Below are positions 57,033-64,000 of a stretch of 64,000 nucleotides of DNA, one piece after another; position 1 is the first letter of the stretch, and each line of letters begins with the position of its first letter. This DNA is from Rhizobium sp. CF122 (GTDB taxonomy: Bacteria; Pseudomonadota; Alphaproteobacteria; Rhizobiales; Rhizobiaceae): NCBI RefSeq assembly GCF_000282035.1, contig NZ_AKKA01000087.1:62001-126000 (forward strand), given 5' to 3'. A program made the position numbers and the translations under genes. Under the pieces are notes generated by a model. It ran no database searches. It had not been told where the DNA came from and saw only the letters and a list, made by a program, of their open reading frames with translations.

Positions 57033-57596
57033 TCAAGGAAGGGTGATCTCGCCCCATTGCGCCAAGTACCAGCCGAGCCAGATTGCCGGCGCCAGAAATG
57101 ACGCGTAGGGAATACGGGCCGTTGCCCGCCAGTGGCCCTGACGCCTGGTTCTGACGAGGACAAAGAGAAGCGCAGCCAGGGTTGCGAAGAAGACGACCAA
57201 GGCAAATTGCTGCCAGCCTACCCATATCCCCGCCGCCGCCGCCAATTTGATATCGCCGAGCCCCAGCCCCTCCATGCCACGAAGCCTGAAATAGGCCTCC
57301 CGTACGAGCAGCAGCGCGCCCCCGGTCAGCGCCGCATCTATGATGACGGTGAGAAGGGATCGTACGGCATCCGAGCCCAAAGGATCGATACCGAGGTGAA
57401 AGACAGCGATTCCCACCGCCGCCAACGCGATATTCATAGAGTCACGGACCCTGAAATTCCGCCAGTCCTCGATCGTGACTGATGCCATCATGGCGGCAAG
57501 CGCTGCGGCGAGAAACGCACGGGGCAGTGGCAGTGTCGTCCATCCGATCGCAAGTGCCGCCAGTGTTACCAAAGCGACTGCCGCCAGATCGGTCAT
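57033..57596 (-). CDS. Short prepilin peptidase (A24 family) of the type II secretion locus
   Basis: The 187-residue membrane protein has about six helices and the two aspartates of A24 aspartic peptidases: Asp44 in IEDWRNFRV and Asp115 in GLGLGDIKLA. It lacks the N-terminal Cys-rich methyltransferase domain of PilD/GspO (usually 260-290 residues), so it is a peptidase-only form like TadV/CpaA. It follows gspD by 20 bases on the same strand and presumably processes the pseudopilins. The ATG at 57,596 has GAAGGAC upstream. Confidence 0.85.
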   Translation of the reverse strand: MTDLAAVALVTLAALAIGWTTLPLPRAFLAAALAAMMASVTIEDWRNFRVRDSMNIALAAVGIAVFHLGIDPLGSDAVRSLLTVIIDAALTGGALLLVREAYFRLRGMEGLGLGDIKLAAAAGIWVGWQQFALVVFFATLAALLFVLVRTRRQGHWRATARIPYASFLAPAIWLGWYLAQWGEITLP

Positions 57597-57616
57597 GATG
57601 GTCCTTCGCCACGGCA

Positions 57617-59737
57617 CTATTTGATCTTACGCCCGCCCATGCCCCACATCTTTGATTGCAGCTCCTGGGCAACACTCTGCGCGTCTCGCCCGTCGCGAAT
57701 GACCATCGGCCGGATCAAAATCAGGAGCTCGGTCCGCGTATTGGCGCGGTTCTTGCTGCCGAACAGGTTGCCGACGACCTTCATCCGGTTGAGGCCCGGG
57801 ATACCGTCCTTTGCGCGCTGTGCCTGTTCGCTGATCAAGCCGCCGAGTAGGACGGTCTGGCCGTCGACGACGGAAACAGAACTGGAAATGCTCCGGTTGG
57901 AAATTGTCGGCGTCAGGCTGTCCGGCGACGAAGACGAGGAGATCTCCTGTTCAATGCGCATCGCCACGACACCGTTCTCAGCAATTCGTGGACGCACATT
58001 CATTATGATGCCGGTATCGCGATATTGCACCTCGTTACTGACAGGCGCGTCGGCCGAATCGACCGGTGTGACGGTGCGTGTGATGATCGGGATCTGGTCG
58101 CCGACCTGAAAGCGCGCAACCTCGTTTTCTAGCACGACCAGGGATGGCGACGAGAGAATCTGAACGTCGGTGACCTTATCCAAGGCGCTGATGATAATAT
58201 CCGGGCTGCTTTCGCTGCCCAAAACGAAGTTGAAACCGGGCACTTCGCGCGCGATGTTGTCGGCCAGGACGTTGAAGAGCCCAACCGAACCGTTGTCGCT
58301 TCCGGCTCCAAGGTGATGACTCTTGACGAAGTACTGGACGCCGAAACGCATATCGTCGGTCAAGCGCACCTCGGCCATCGTCACGCTGATTGCGACCTGC
58401 AGCTGCGGCACATCTATCCTAGTCAGCGCTCCGAGCACCCGCTGGCGCATTTCGAGATCGCCGTAGATCACGATCGAATTGTTCGAAGGGTCAGCGCGAA
58501 TGCGCACGGCGTCAGCACCCAGTTCATTTGATGTCGGCGCACCGAAGCGCGCAGGATCTATCTCGGCCGTGTCGGTTCCAGCGCCGGTGGCTGTGCTCGC
58601 CGCTGTTGGGGCAGCAGCCGCATCGGCCGTCTCAGGCGAAGCTTCGCCCGCCGCCGGCTTTTCCCCGTTTTCCGTGTCGTCGCCACTCGAAAACAGCTTT
58701 TGCAGGAGTTCGGCAATCTTCGTCGCGTCCCGGTATTTCACGCGGTAGACGTGAACGCTTTGGCCGAAGTCAGGGTTCTCCCGGTCCAGCCGACGGACCC
58801 AGGTCTGCGCACGCTCAGCAAGCGTGCGGGTTTGCGACACGGCCAGGATCGCGCGAAGCCGAGGCATCGGCATGAACTGAATTGCGCCGGTTTCCGTGCC
58901 CTTGGCTGCAAAAATGCGTTCGAGCTCGGGAATGACGGCCTCCGGGCGGGCATTCTGCAGGGGCAAAATGGCGACGGCCTGATCCTTCATCCAGTCAACG
59001 TCGAACGCGCTTGCCGTTTCCAGCGCTGCCTGACGATCAGCGCCGCTTCCGGCGATAACGAGGAGGTTCCGCGTTGTTTCCACGCGAATTGCGCCCGGCC
59101 TTGCGCCGAAACCGTCGATCAGTCGGGCCAATGTTTGTGCGCCAATGTACCGGACGGGAATGATCGTGAGCCCGAAGCCCGGCCCGCTTCCCCTCATGCT
59201 TGCCTGACCTGCCACCGCCGAACCGGCCTCGACGATCTGGTAGGTGTTGTTGCGCCGGACGAGATCGGCGCCGTTCATGCTCAAAAGGGTTTCCAGGATC
59301 GACAGCAGCTCGCCCTTTTCCACCGGGCGGGCGGTCGAGAGCGTCACGCTGCCCGATACCTTCGGATCGATCGTATAGGTCTGGCCAAGGGTATCTCCAA
59401 GGATCACCTGCACCACGTCCTTGAGGTCGGCGCCCTGGAAGTTCAGGTTCACTTCGTTTCCGGTGGCAGGCGTCTGGCCCGTGTGCATGGGATCAACGAC
59501 GCCATCACCCGGGGTCACATAGGTAACACCCTGAACGGAGCTGGGCCTGCCTCCATTGCTCGCTGCTGCCATCCCGTCGGGACGCGGCGAGCGAGCCGAG
59601 AGGTCGGCATTGGTCACAGATCCGAGGATGGACTTGGAACTATCCATCGAGCCGTGATCGGGTAGCACGCATCCAGTGGCCAAAAGACACCATCCGAAAA
59701 GCAATCCTGCCCGACCAATTGTATTGCTAGGTTTCAT
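57617..59737 (-). CDS. gspD: Type II secretion outer-membrane secretin GspD
   Basis: The 706-residue product begins with a lipoprotein signal (GWCLLATGC lipobox, Cys near residue 23). N0 (VNLNFQGADLKDVVQVILGDTLG) and repeated N1-N3 domains (VRYIGAQTLARLIDGF, LQNARPEAVIPELERIF, YRVKYRDATKIAELLQKLF) follow, and then the secretin domain (QVAISVTMAEVRLTDDMRFG, VQILSSPSLVVLENEVARF, VVDGQTVLLGGLI). An Ala/Thr/Glu-rich linker of about 50 residues (near 365-415) splits N3. The start at 59,737 is set by the lipobox; an in-frame ATG at 59,782 would put 15 residues before the signal. Confidence 0.92.
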   Translation of the reverse strand: MKPSNTIGRAGLLFGWCLLATGCVLPDHGSMDSSKSILGSVTNADLSARSPRPDGMAAASNGGRPSSVQGVTYVTPGDGVVDPMHTGQTPATGNEVNLNFQGADLKDVVQVILGDTLGQTYTIDPKVSGSVTLSTARPVEKGELLSILETLLSMNGADLVRRNNTYQIVEAGSAVAGQASMRGSGPGFGLTIIPVRYIGAQTLARLIDGFGARPGAIRVETTRNLLVIAGSGADRQAALETASAFDVDWMKDQAVAILPLQNARPEAVIPELERIFAAKGTETGAIQFMPMPRLRAILAVSQTRTLAERAQTWVRRLDRENPDFGQSVHVYRVKYRDATKIAELLQKLFSSGDDTENGEKPAAGEASPETADAAAAPTAASTATGAGTDTAEIDPARFGAPTSNELGADAVRIRADPSNNSIVIYGDLEMRQRVLGALTRIDVPQLQVAISVTMAEVRLTDDMRFGVQYFVKSHHLGAGSDNGSVGLFNVLADNIAREVPGFNFVLGSESSPDIIISALDKVTDVQILSSPSLVVLENEVARFQVGDQIPIITRTVTPVDSADAPVSNEVQYRDTGIIMNVRPRIAENGVVAMRIEQEISSSSSPDSLTPTISNRSISSSVSVVDGQTVLLGGLISEQAQRAKDGIPGLNRMKVVGNLFGSKNRANTRTELLILIRPMVIRDGRDAQSVAQELQSKMWGMGGRKIK

Positions 59738-59960
59738 CTCCCCTCGACTGATTCTCCAGCTTTCAGTGGTTGAGCCTAGCATTTTTCAGAGGGGGCACTA
59801 TCGTCTAATGGCGGCTATTCACATCTTACGGTAGGCGGCGTGCTAGGGCCTTCTTCGTTACGGCAAAGGTTGGCATGGACTTGCCGTTGAACTTCGCGGA
59901 AGCTGTCCTCATCGCTCACCGCAGGGAACGTGGGCAGGAGACCCAGGGCGAGAGCTCGAA
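59738..59960. promoter_or_regulatory. Divergent region between gspD and gspE
   Basis: About 220 bases lie between the two starts and must hold promoters for both. No inverted repeat or clear promoter boxes stand out. The region is less GC-rich near the gspD start. Confidence 0.35.
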
Positions 59961-61652
59961 ATGGCTGCCGCAATGACTTCGATCGACTTTGTCCGATACC
60001 TCACAATGAACGATGACCTCATCGGGCCATCCGAGCGGTTGTCGCTTGAGCGAATGCTCAAGGACCCGCCTTCGAGCTACAGCGGGCTTTGGGAGACGGG
60101 CATTCTTTCAGGGGATCAACTCGCCAAGGCGATTGCTGAATTTCACGGGCTCGCTCGTGCTGCCGTTGACCAGATCGAGTTCCGTCCCGAATTTACCGAG
60201 GACCTGTCGCCGCGATTTCTTCGTGCAGCTTGGGCCCTTCCAGCGCTCGAAAGAGGCCAGCAGATCCTTGTCATAGCCGACCCGACGCGCGAGGAGGCCA
60301 TCGAGGCCGCGTTGGCAGCCCTCGGGCAACGCGTGGAAATGAGGGTCGCGACATTCGAAGAAATGGCGATGCTCTTCGAACGCTTGCTTTCCAAGGATCG
60401 GACACCTGCCTTAGCGGCAACCGAACGAGCAGCCGCGCGTCCGGAGAGCACGGACGAGGATCTTGATCGCCTTCATGATCTCGCCAGCGGCGCGCCGATC
60501 GTTCGGGCCGTCGACCAGTTGCTGGAGACCGCGCTCAACCTGTCTGCAACGGACATCCATATCGAGCCGCAACCGGATGGCGTGCGGTTGCGAATGCGCG
60601 TCGATGGTATGCTGAGGACGATGCAGCCGCTTTCGAACGACATTGCACGAGGTGTCGTCTCGCGCATCAAGATCCTTGCGGGTCTTAACATTGCCGAGCA
60701 CCGGTTGCCGCAGGATGGGCGTGCGCGGATCACGATTAACACCACGCGCGCCGATTTTCGTGTGGCGACGATGCCGACGCTGCATGGGGAGGCGCTTGTG
60801 GCGAGAATTCTCGTCAAGGGTGCCGAGGCTCTCGATCTTTCGCGCCTCGGCATGGCGCCGCGCGATTTTTCGATTTTGAGCACGCAGGTTGCCGAACCGC
60901 ATGGCCTGATCGTCGTTGCCGGCCCGACCGGTTGCGGCAAGACAACGACGCTGACGGCGGCGCTGTCGAGCCTCAACAGTCCCGAGCGCAAGATCATGAC
61001 GATCGAAGACCCGATCGAGTATCAGATCGCCGGTGTCAGCCAGACTCAGGTGAAGCCGTCGATCAACCTGACGTTTGCAAATGCGATGCGCTCTTTCCTG
61101 CGCCAGGACCCCGATATCATGATGGTCGGCGAGATGCGCGACAGCGAGACGGCGTCGATCGGCATCCAGGCGGCCCTCACGGGCCACCTGGTGCTGACGA
61201 CCCTACACACGAACAGTGCGGCAGACGCGATCATACGACTAATGGATCTTGGCGTCGAAACCTTCCTCCTTGCGTCCGCCCTTAGGTGTGTCATTGCCCA
61301 GCGGCTTGTCCGGAGGCTCTGCGAACGCTGCAGGTCGCCTGTGGCCGATGGCGCGGGCGTTGAGCATGCCGCCCTTACACGCCGCGGCTTCGTATCGCGC
61401 CCCGGAGACACTTGTTTCCGAGCGGTCGGCTGTCCTTATTGCGGCGAGAGCGGTTATCGCGGACGCATCGGAATTTTCGAGGTTCTGCCTGTTGATGCCG
61501 AGTTGAGCGGGCTGATCCGTGAGGACGTCGATCCGCAGAAGATCCAGGCTGCAGCTGTGCGCGCCGGCATGACCACGATGCTCGACGATGGCTTTGCGAA
61601 ATACCGCAAGGGCATCACCTCGATCGAGGAGGTCCTGCGCGTTACGGTTTGA
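59961..61652 (+). CDS. gspE: Type II secretion ATPase GspE
   Basis: The 563-residue protein has an N1E-type N-terminal domain (about 20-150) and the ATPase domain. The latter has Walker A GPTGCGKTTT (about 319-328), an Asp box (MTIEDPIEYQ), Walker B DIMMVGEMRDSETA and a His box (GHLVLTTLHTNSAADA). The tetracysteine zinc module (RLCERC near 452, CPYCGESGYRGR near 489) is complete. GspE powers pseudopilus assembly. It is transcribed opposite to the other gsp genes and converges on the gspC-like gene with a 6-base gap. Confidence 0.95.
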   Translation: MAAAMTSIDFVRYLTMNDDLIGPSERLSLERMLKDPPSSYSGLWETGILSGDQLAKAIAEFHGLARAAVDQIEFRPEFTEDLSPRFLRAAWALPALERGQQILVIADPTREEAIEAALAALGQRVEMRVATFEEMAMLFERLLSKDRTPALAATERAAARPESTDEDLDRLHDLASGAPIVRAVDQLLETALNLSATDIHIEPQPDGVRLRMRVDGMLRTMQPLSNDIARGVVSRIKILAGLNIAEHRLPQDGRARITINTTRADFRVATMPTLHGEALVARILVKGAEALDLSRLGMAPRDFSILSTQVAEPHGLIVVAGPTGCGKTTTLTAALSSLNSPERKIMTIEDPIEYQIAGVSQTQVKPSINLTFANAMRSFLRQDPDIMMVGEMRDSETASIGIQAALTGHLVLTTLHTNSAADAIIRLMDLGVETFLLASALRCVIAQRLVRRLCERCRSPVADGAGVEHAALTRRGFVSRPGDTCFRAVGCPYCGESGYRGRIGIFEVLPVDAELSGLIREDVDPQKIQAAAVRAGMTTMLDDGFAKYRKGITSIEEVLRVTV

Positions 61653-61658
61653 GTGGCG

Positions 61659-62108
61659 CTACTGGGTCGGGGCAAACATCCGGTAGTCCTGGTGCTGGCC
61701 ATTCTTCTCGAGCTGGACGGTGCGATTATCGACGATGGACACCACCCAGTTTTGAAGCCTGTCGCCGCTCTTCAAGCGATGGATCTGGCCGCTTACGGGG
61801 TCCTGAAGGAGCGCCTGGCGTTTTCCGCTCGCCGAAATTATTCCAACGAGCTTCATCTGAGGCGGCGATACAGATGCTTCCGATATACTCGCAACCACAG
61901 GGGCAGCTTCGGCGATCGGCTCGTCGATGACTGGAGGCTGCCTTAGCGGTGAAAAAAGCGGATGAAGCCGTGTCGCCTTAAGCTTGTCCAGTGTAACACC
62001 GCTCAGCCATGGTGCTGCTGTGTCCGGCTCTGATTGCGACAAGGCCGCTTGCACTATCGCCAGCACGATGACGCCTGTCGCGGTACCAAGTCTTGCCCGA
62101 CCGTTCAC
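61659..62108 (-). CDS. Short GspC-like (HR-domain) type II secretion protein
   Basis: The start is a GTG at 62,108, overlapping the gspM stop as GTGA and preceded by AAGGAG at 6 bases. The 149-residue protein has one N-terminal transmembrane helix and a homology-region (HR) domain: MKLVGIISASGKRQALLQDP and SGQIHRLKSGDRLQNWVVSIVD. It has no PDZ domain. In the inner-membrane platform GspC links GspLM to the secretin; this is a minimal form, or a related GspN/P-type protein. Confidence 0.75.
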   Translation of the reverse strand: MNGRARLGTATGVIVLAIVQAALSQSEPDTAAPWLSGVTLDKLKATRLHPLFSPLRQPPVIDEPIAEAAPVVASISEASVSPPQMKLVGIISASGKRQALLQDPVSGQIHRLKSGDRLQNWVVSIVDNRTVQLEKNGQHQDYRMFAPTQ

Positions 62109-62668
62109 AGCTTGCTCCTTCGCCAATAGCCCTCAACCGAGGCCGAAACGCGCAGAGAAGGCGGCTCTTTATTGTCTACGCTCGATTCGGCGCTCTCGAT
62201 AGTGATGGATTTGAAGACGAGCGCTGTCCGGTTGCTTTCGGTGGCAAAGAGAATTTGCTGCAACGGCTCTGTCGTGGTCTCAAAAAGAACGCGCATTTCG
62301 ACGGTGCCGTCGTCGGACGCACCTTCCGCCGGCTCCACGAATTCAAACTGAGCAATCTTTGCTCCGGTTTGACTGATCATTTCAGTCATCAGCCGTTGCA
62401 ACTCGGCACCAGCGACAGCGGAAGTATCGCCCGCCAGGTAGATTGCGGCGCCATCTCCATCTGCATCGTTTGCGCTGCTGTCTTCGAGCGCTGCCAGCTT
62501 GGCTTTCAGCGCGTCGAGGGACAGTTGCTGTTCGGCATTTGCTTGTGACAGGTGGCGTGCTTCCATCAAGCTCCATGCCGCAATAGCGCCCGGAACCAAA
62601 AGCAGAGCTGCAAGGACCGCAATGACGGCCGCCCTAACGTTCTTCGCGGTACCCCTTTTGCGGTTCAT
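62105..62668 (-). CDS. gspM: Type II secretion inner-membrane protein GspM
   Basis: The 187-residue bitopic protein has a basic N-terminus, one transmembrane helix (about 12-33) and a coiled segment. A periplasmic ferredoxin-like domain follows (LQRLMTEMISQTGAKIAQFEF, VEMRVLFETTTEPLQQILF). This matches the T2SSM_b form found with GspL in alphaproteobacteria. Its start overlaps the gspL stop (ATGA) and its stop overlaps the next gene. Confidence 0.85.
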   Translation of the reverse strand: MNRKRGTAKNVRAAVIAVLAALLLVPGAIAAWSLMEARHLSQANAEQQLSLDALKAKLAALEDSSANDADGDGAAIYLAGDTSAVAGAELQRLMTEMISQTGAKIAQFEFVEPAEGASDDGTVEMRVLFETTTEPLQQILFATESNRTALVFKSITIESAESSVDNKEPPSLRVSASVEGYWRRSKL

Positions 62669-63714
62669 GGTGTTTTCGCTCCCACAAGACGGGCCAGGAT
62701 TTCAAACCGCTCCTTGCCGTTGTCGCCATCACGGACGACCGGCGCGGAGAAATTTGCCGCTTCCAGCATATCCGAGTCCTCGATGACCCTGATCAGGCTG
62801 GCAGCATCGGTTGAAAACCCTGCAATCCGCACATCCCGATCGGCAACATCAAGTGTGGTCAGATAGGTGGTTTCCGGAATGATTTTCGACAGCTCATCCA
62901 TCAGGACGACCATGGGGGCCTGATCCCATTTGCGCGCGAGCTTCACGCTGGAGCTGTCCGCCTGCTCGGCCTTCTGGCGAGCTTTATCGATTGTGCTGCG
63001 AAGACTGACGAGCGAGGCTTCGATTCGCTTGGCTTCCTGGGTCTCTTGGTAGAGCCGCCAGCCGCCGACCGTGATCATGAATGTCCCGATGGCTGCCAAG
63101 ACGCAAAGGGAAAGGAGCGCGATGCGCGAACGCCGCTCCGTGAGCGCCGCTTTCGCGCCCGGTAGTAAATTGATTGCACTGGCTTTTCCGAGCGGATCGG
63201 CCGCCAGGCCGACGACAACGGGCTTGATGCCCGCGGCACTGAAGGGGTCGATTGCCGACCGCATCGCGGACAGGGAGACAGCAACGACCCGCAGGTGGAG
63301 CTGATCAGAAGGGCTTGCCGCCTCGTCGTCCTGCAGGTCGTAGTCGAACGTCATCCTGTCCGCAGGCCAGGGAACAAGCTGTTCGAGCTGGTGACGGATG
63401 ATTGCATCGATATGATTTCTGCTGGCCGCCGGAAGCGTGAGGGATCGAACGACCGCACGATCGGCGCCAAGGCGCACTTCGACCGGTTGATTTCCGACGA
63501 CCTTGCTGAGCCAGGTGAGATCGTCACGCGGTCCATCGGCTTTGTGGATCGGTCCCGCCCTCGAGGCGCGATAGCAGACAAGCTTGGTCGGCTCTTCGAC
63601 AACGAGGAATGTCCCACGATTTCGGCGGGGGATATTGGCTGCTGCCTGCCAGGAAACCATCTCGCCCAGCAGTGCCGAACCGCTGCGTCTGATCGATGTA
63701 GCAAGGCCGGTCAT
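62665..63714 (-). CDS. gspL: Type II secretion inner-membrane protein GspL
   Basis: The ATG at 63,714 follows GGGGAG. The 349-residue protein has a cytoplasmic actin-like part with SRNHIDAIIRHQLEQLVPWPA, a transmembrane helix near 195-215 (LSLCVLAAIGTFMITVGGW), a coiled coil and a periplasmic PilN-like domain (ELSKIIPETTYLTTLDVADRDVRI in parts). This is the GspL/PilN pattern. GspL connects GspE to GspM. Upstream in-frame codons overlapping gspK are excluded. Confidence 0.88.
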   Translation of the reverse strand: MTGLATSIRRSGSALLGEMVSWQAAANIPRRNRGTFLVVEEPTKLVCYRASRAGPIHKADGPRDDLTWLSKVVGNQPVEVRLGADRAVVRSLTLPAASRNHIDAIIRHQLEQLVPWPADRMTFDYDLQDDEAASPSDQLHLRVVAVSLSAMRSAIDPFSAAGIKPVVVGLAADPLGKASAINLLPGAKAALTERRSRIALLSLCVLAAIGTFMITVGGWRLYQETQEAKRIEASLVSLRSTIDKARQKAEQADSSSVKLARKWDQAPMVVLMDELSKIIPETTYLTTLDVADRDVRIAGFSTDAASLIRVIEDSDMLEAANFSAPVVRDGDNGKERFEILARLVGAKTP

Positions 63715-63730
63715 TCGATACTCCCCGCCA

Positions 63731-64000
63731 TCAATGAGCCGCCGGTGCGGCGAGGTTCCACGAGTGGACGACATAGCCTTTTGGGCTGTCTTTGGCATCG
63801 CCCGCAATCATCTCGGCAGTTCCGGTGCGGCCGCTTTTGCTGCGTGCGACAAGCGTGATGCGATAAACCGTGGGCGTCTCCTGCGTCAGGAAGCTTTCGT
63901 ATTTCTTCAAAAGGGCTCGCTGCTCGTCGTTGTCTTCGGCGCCACGCAGTTCGGCAAGGGCCGATGCGTCCGCCTCGCTCATGTCAGGGATTGCTAGCAG
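63731..64000 (-). CDS. gspK: Type II secretion minor pseudopilin GspK, C-terminal part
   Basis: The frame runs off the right edge; 89 codons and the stop are present. The sequence LLAIPDMSEADASALAELR is the helix-hairpin-helix-like piece typical of GspK. The remaining domain (TPTVYRITLVARSKSGRTGTAEMI in parts) is the usual C-terminal beta region. The stop lies 16 bases before gspL. GspK caps the pseudopilus tip. The other pseudopilin genes are expected to the right. Confidence 0.82.
   Translation of the reverse strand: MLAIPDMSEADASALAELRGAEDNDEQRALLKKYESFLTQETPTVYRITLVARSKSGRTGTAEMIAGDAKDSPKGYVVHSWNLAAPAAH

Overview
The window looks like a chromosome or chromid segment of an alphaproteobacterium of the order Rhizobiales, most likely Rhizobiaceae. 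The evidence is high-GC coding sequence, dense ATGA-type gene overlaps, an ExoF/ExoP-like polysaccharide export set, an IS1182-type transposase remnant, and rhizobial-style ABC transporters. No rRNA, tRNA or CRISPR array was seen. Assignments rest on motifs and remembered family features; no database search was run.

Region 1 (about 1-11,700) is a surface-polysaccharide locus. A tightly overlapping plus-strand operon (509-6008) encodes nucleotide-sugar modifying enzymes resembling WbpD, WbpB and WbpE, plus a second acyltransferase, an NAD-dependent epimerase and a second DegT-type aminotransferase. Export functions follow: a Wzx-like flippase and an ExoF-like outer-membrane export protein on the minus strand, then a Wzz-type chain-length protein and a separate tyrosine-kinase-like ATPase on the plus strand. 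No glycosyltransferase or polymerase lies in the window.

Region 2 (11,739-23,379 and 35,083-44,874) is a phenylacetate degradation system in two blocks. Block A has a minus operon paaN-livK-like-livHMGF-fused hydratase/dehydrogenase and a divergent plus operon paaG-paaI-paaK-tetR. Block B is a minus operon pcaF(paaJ)-paaABCDE-PaaA/PaaC-like gene-paaZ-paaY-small ORF, preceded by paaX. The same 17-bp inverted repeat (AACCGACCGRYCGGTCA) lies in both control regions, so one regulator, probably the TetR-family protein, likely controls both. Together the blocks cover uptake, CoA activation, ring epoxidation, isomerisation, ring opening and beta-oxidation; the fused protein at 11,739-13,766 probably replaces PaaF plus PaaH.

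Region 3 (23,499-35,054) separates the two paa blocks. It holds an autotransporter, a decayed IS1182-family transposase, an NfeD/slipin membrane operon, and a six-gene operon joining a CUT1 carbohydrate ABC transporter to two exported proteins (a SUMF1-like domain protein and a ScyD-like propeller).

Region 4 (45,005-55,516) is a five-gene minus-strand unit: a 1781-residue protein (N,N-dimethylformamidase-beta-like domain, Ig-like domain, four DUF4082 and three cadherin-like modules), a COG0523 metal-chaperone GTPase, a 102-residue unknown protein, and the ABC and membrane-fusion components of a type I secretion system. This is the best candidate for an undescribed system. Region 5 (55,995-64,000) has a LacI-family regulator and part of a type II secretion locus (peptidase, gspD, gspE, gspC-like, gspM, gspL, partial gspK) that continues past the right edge.
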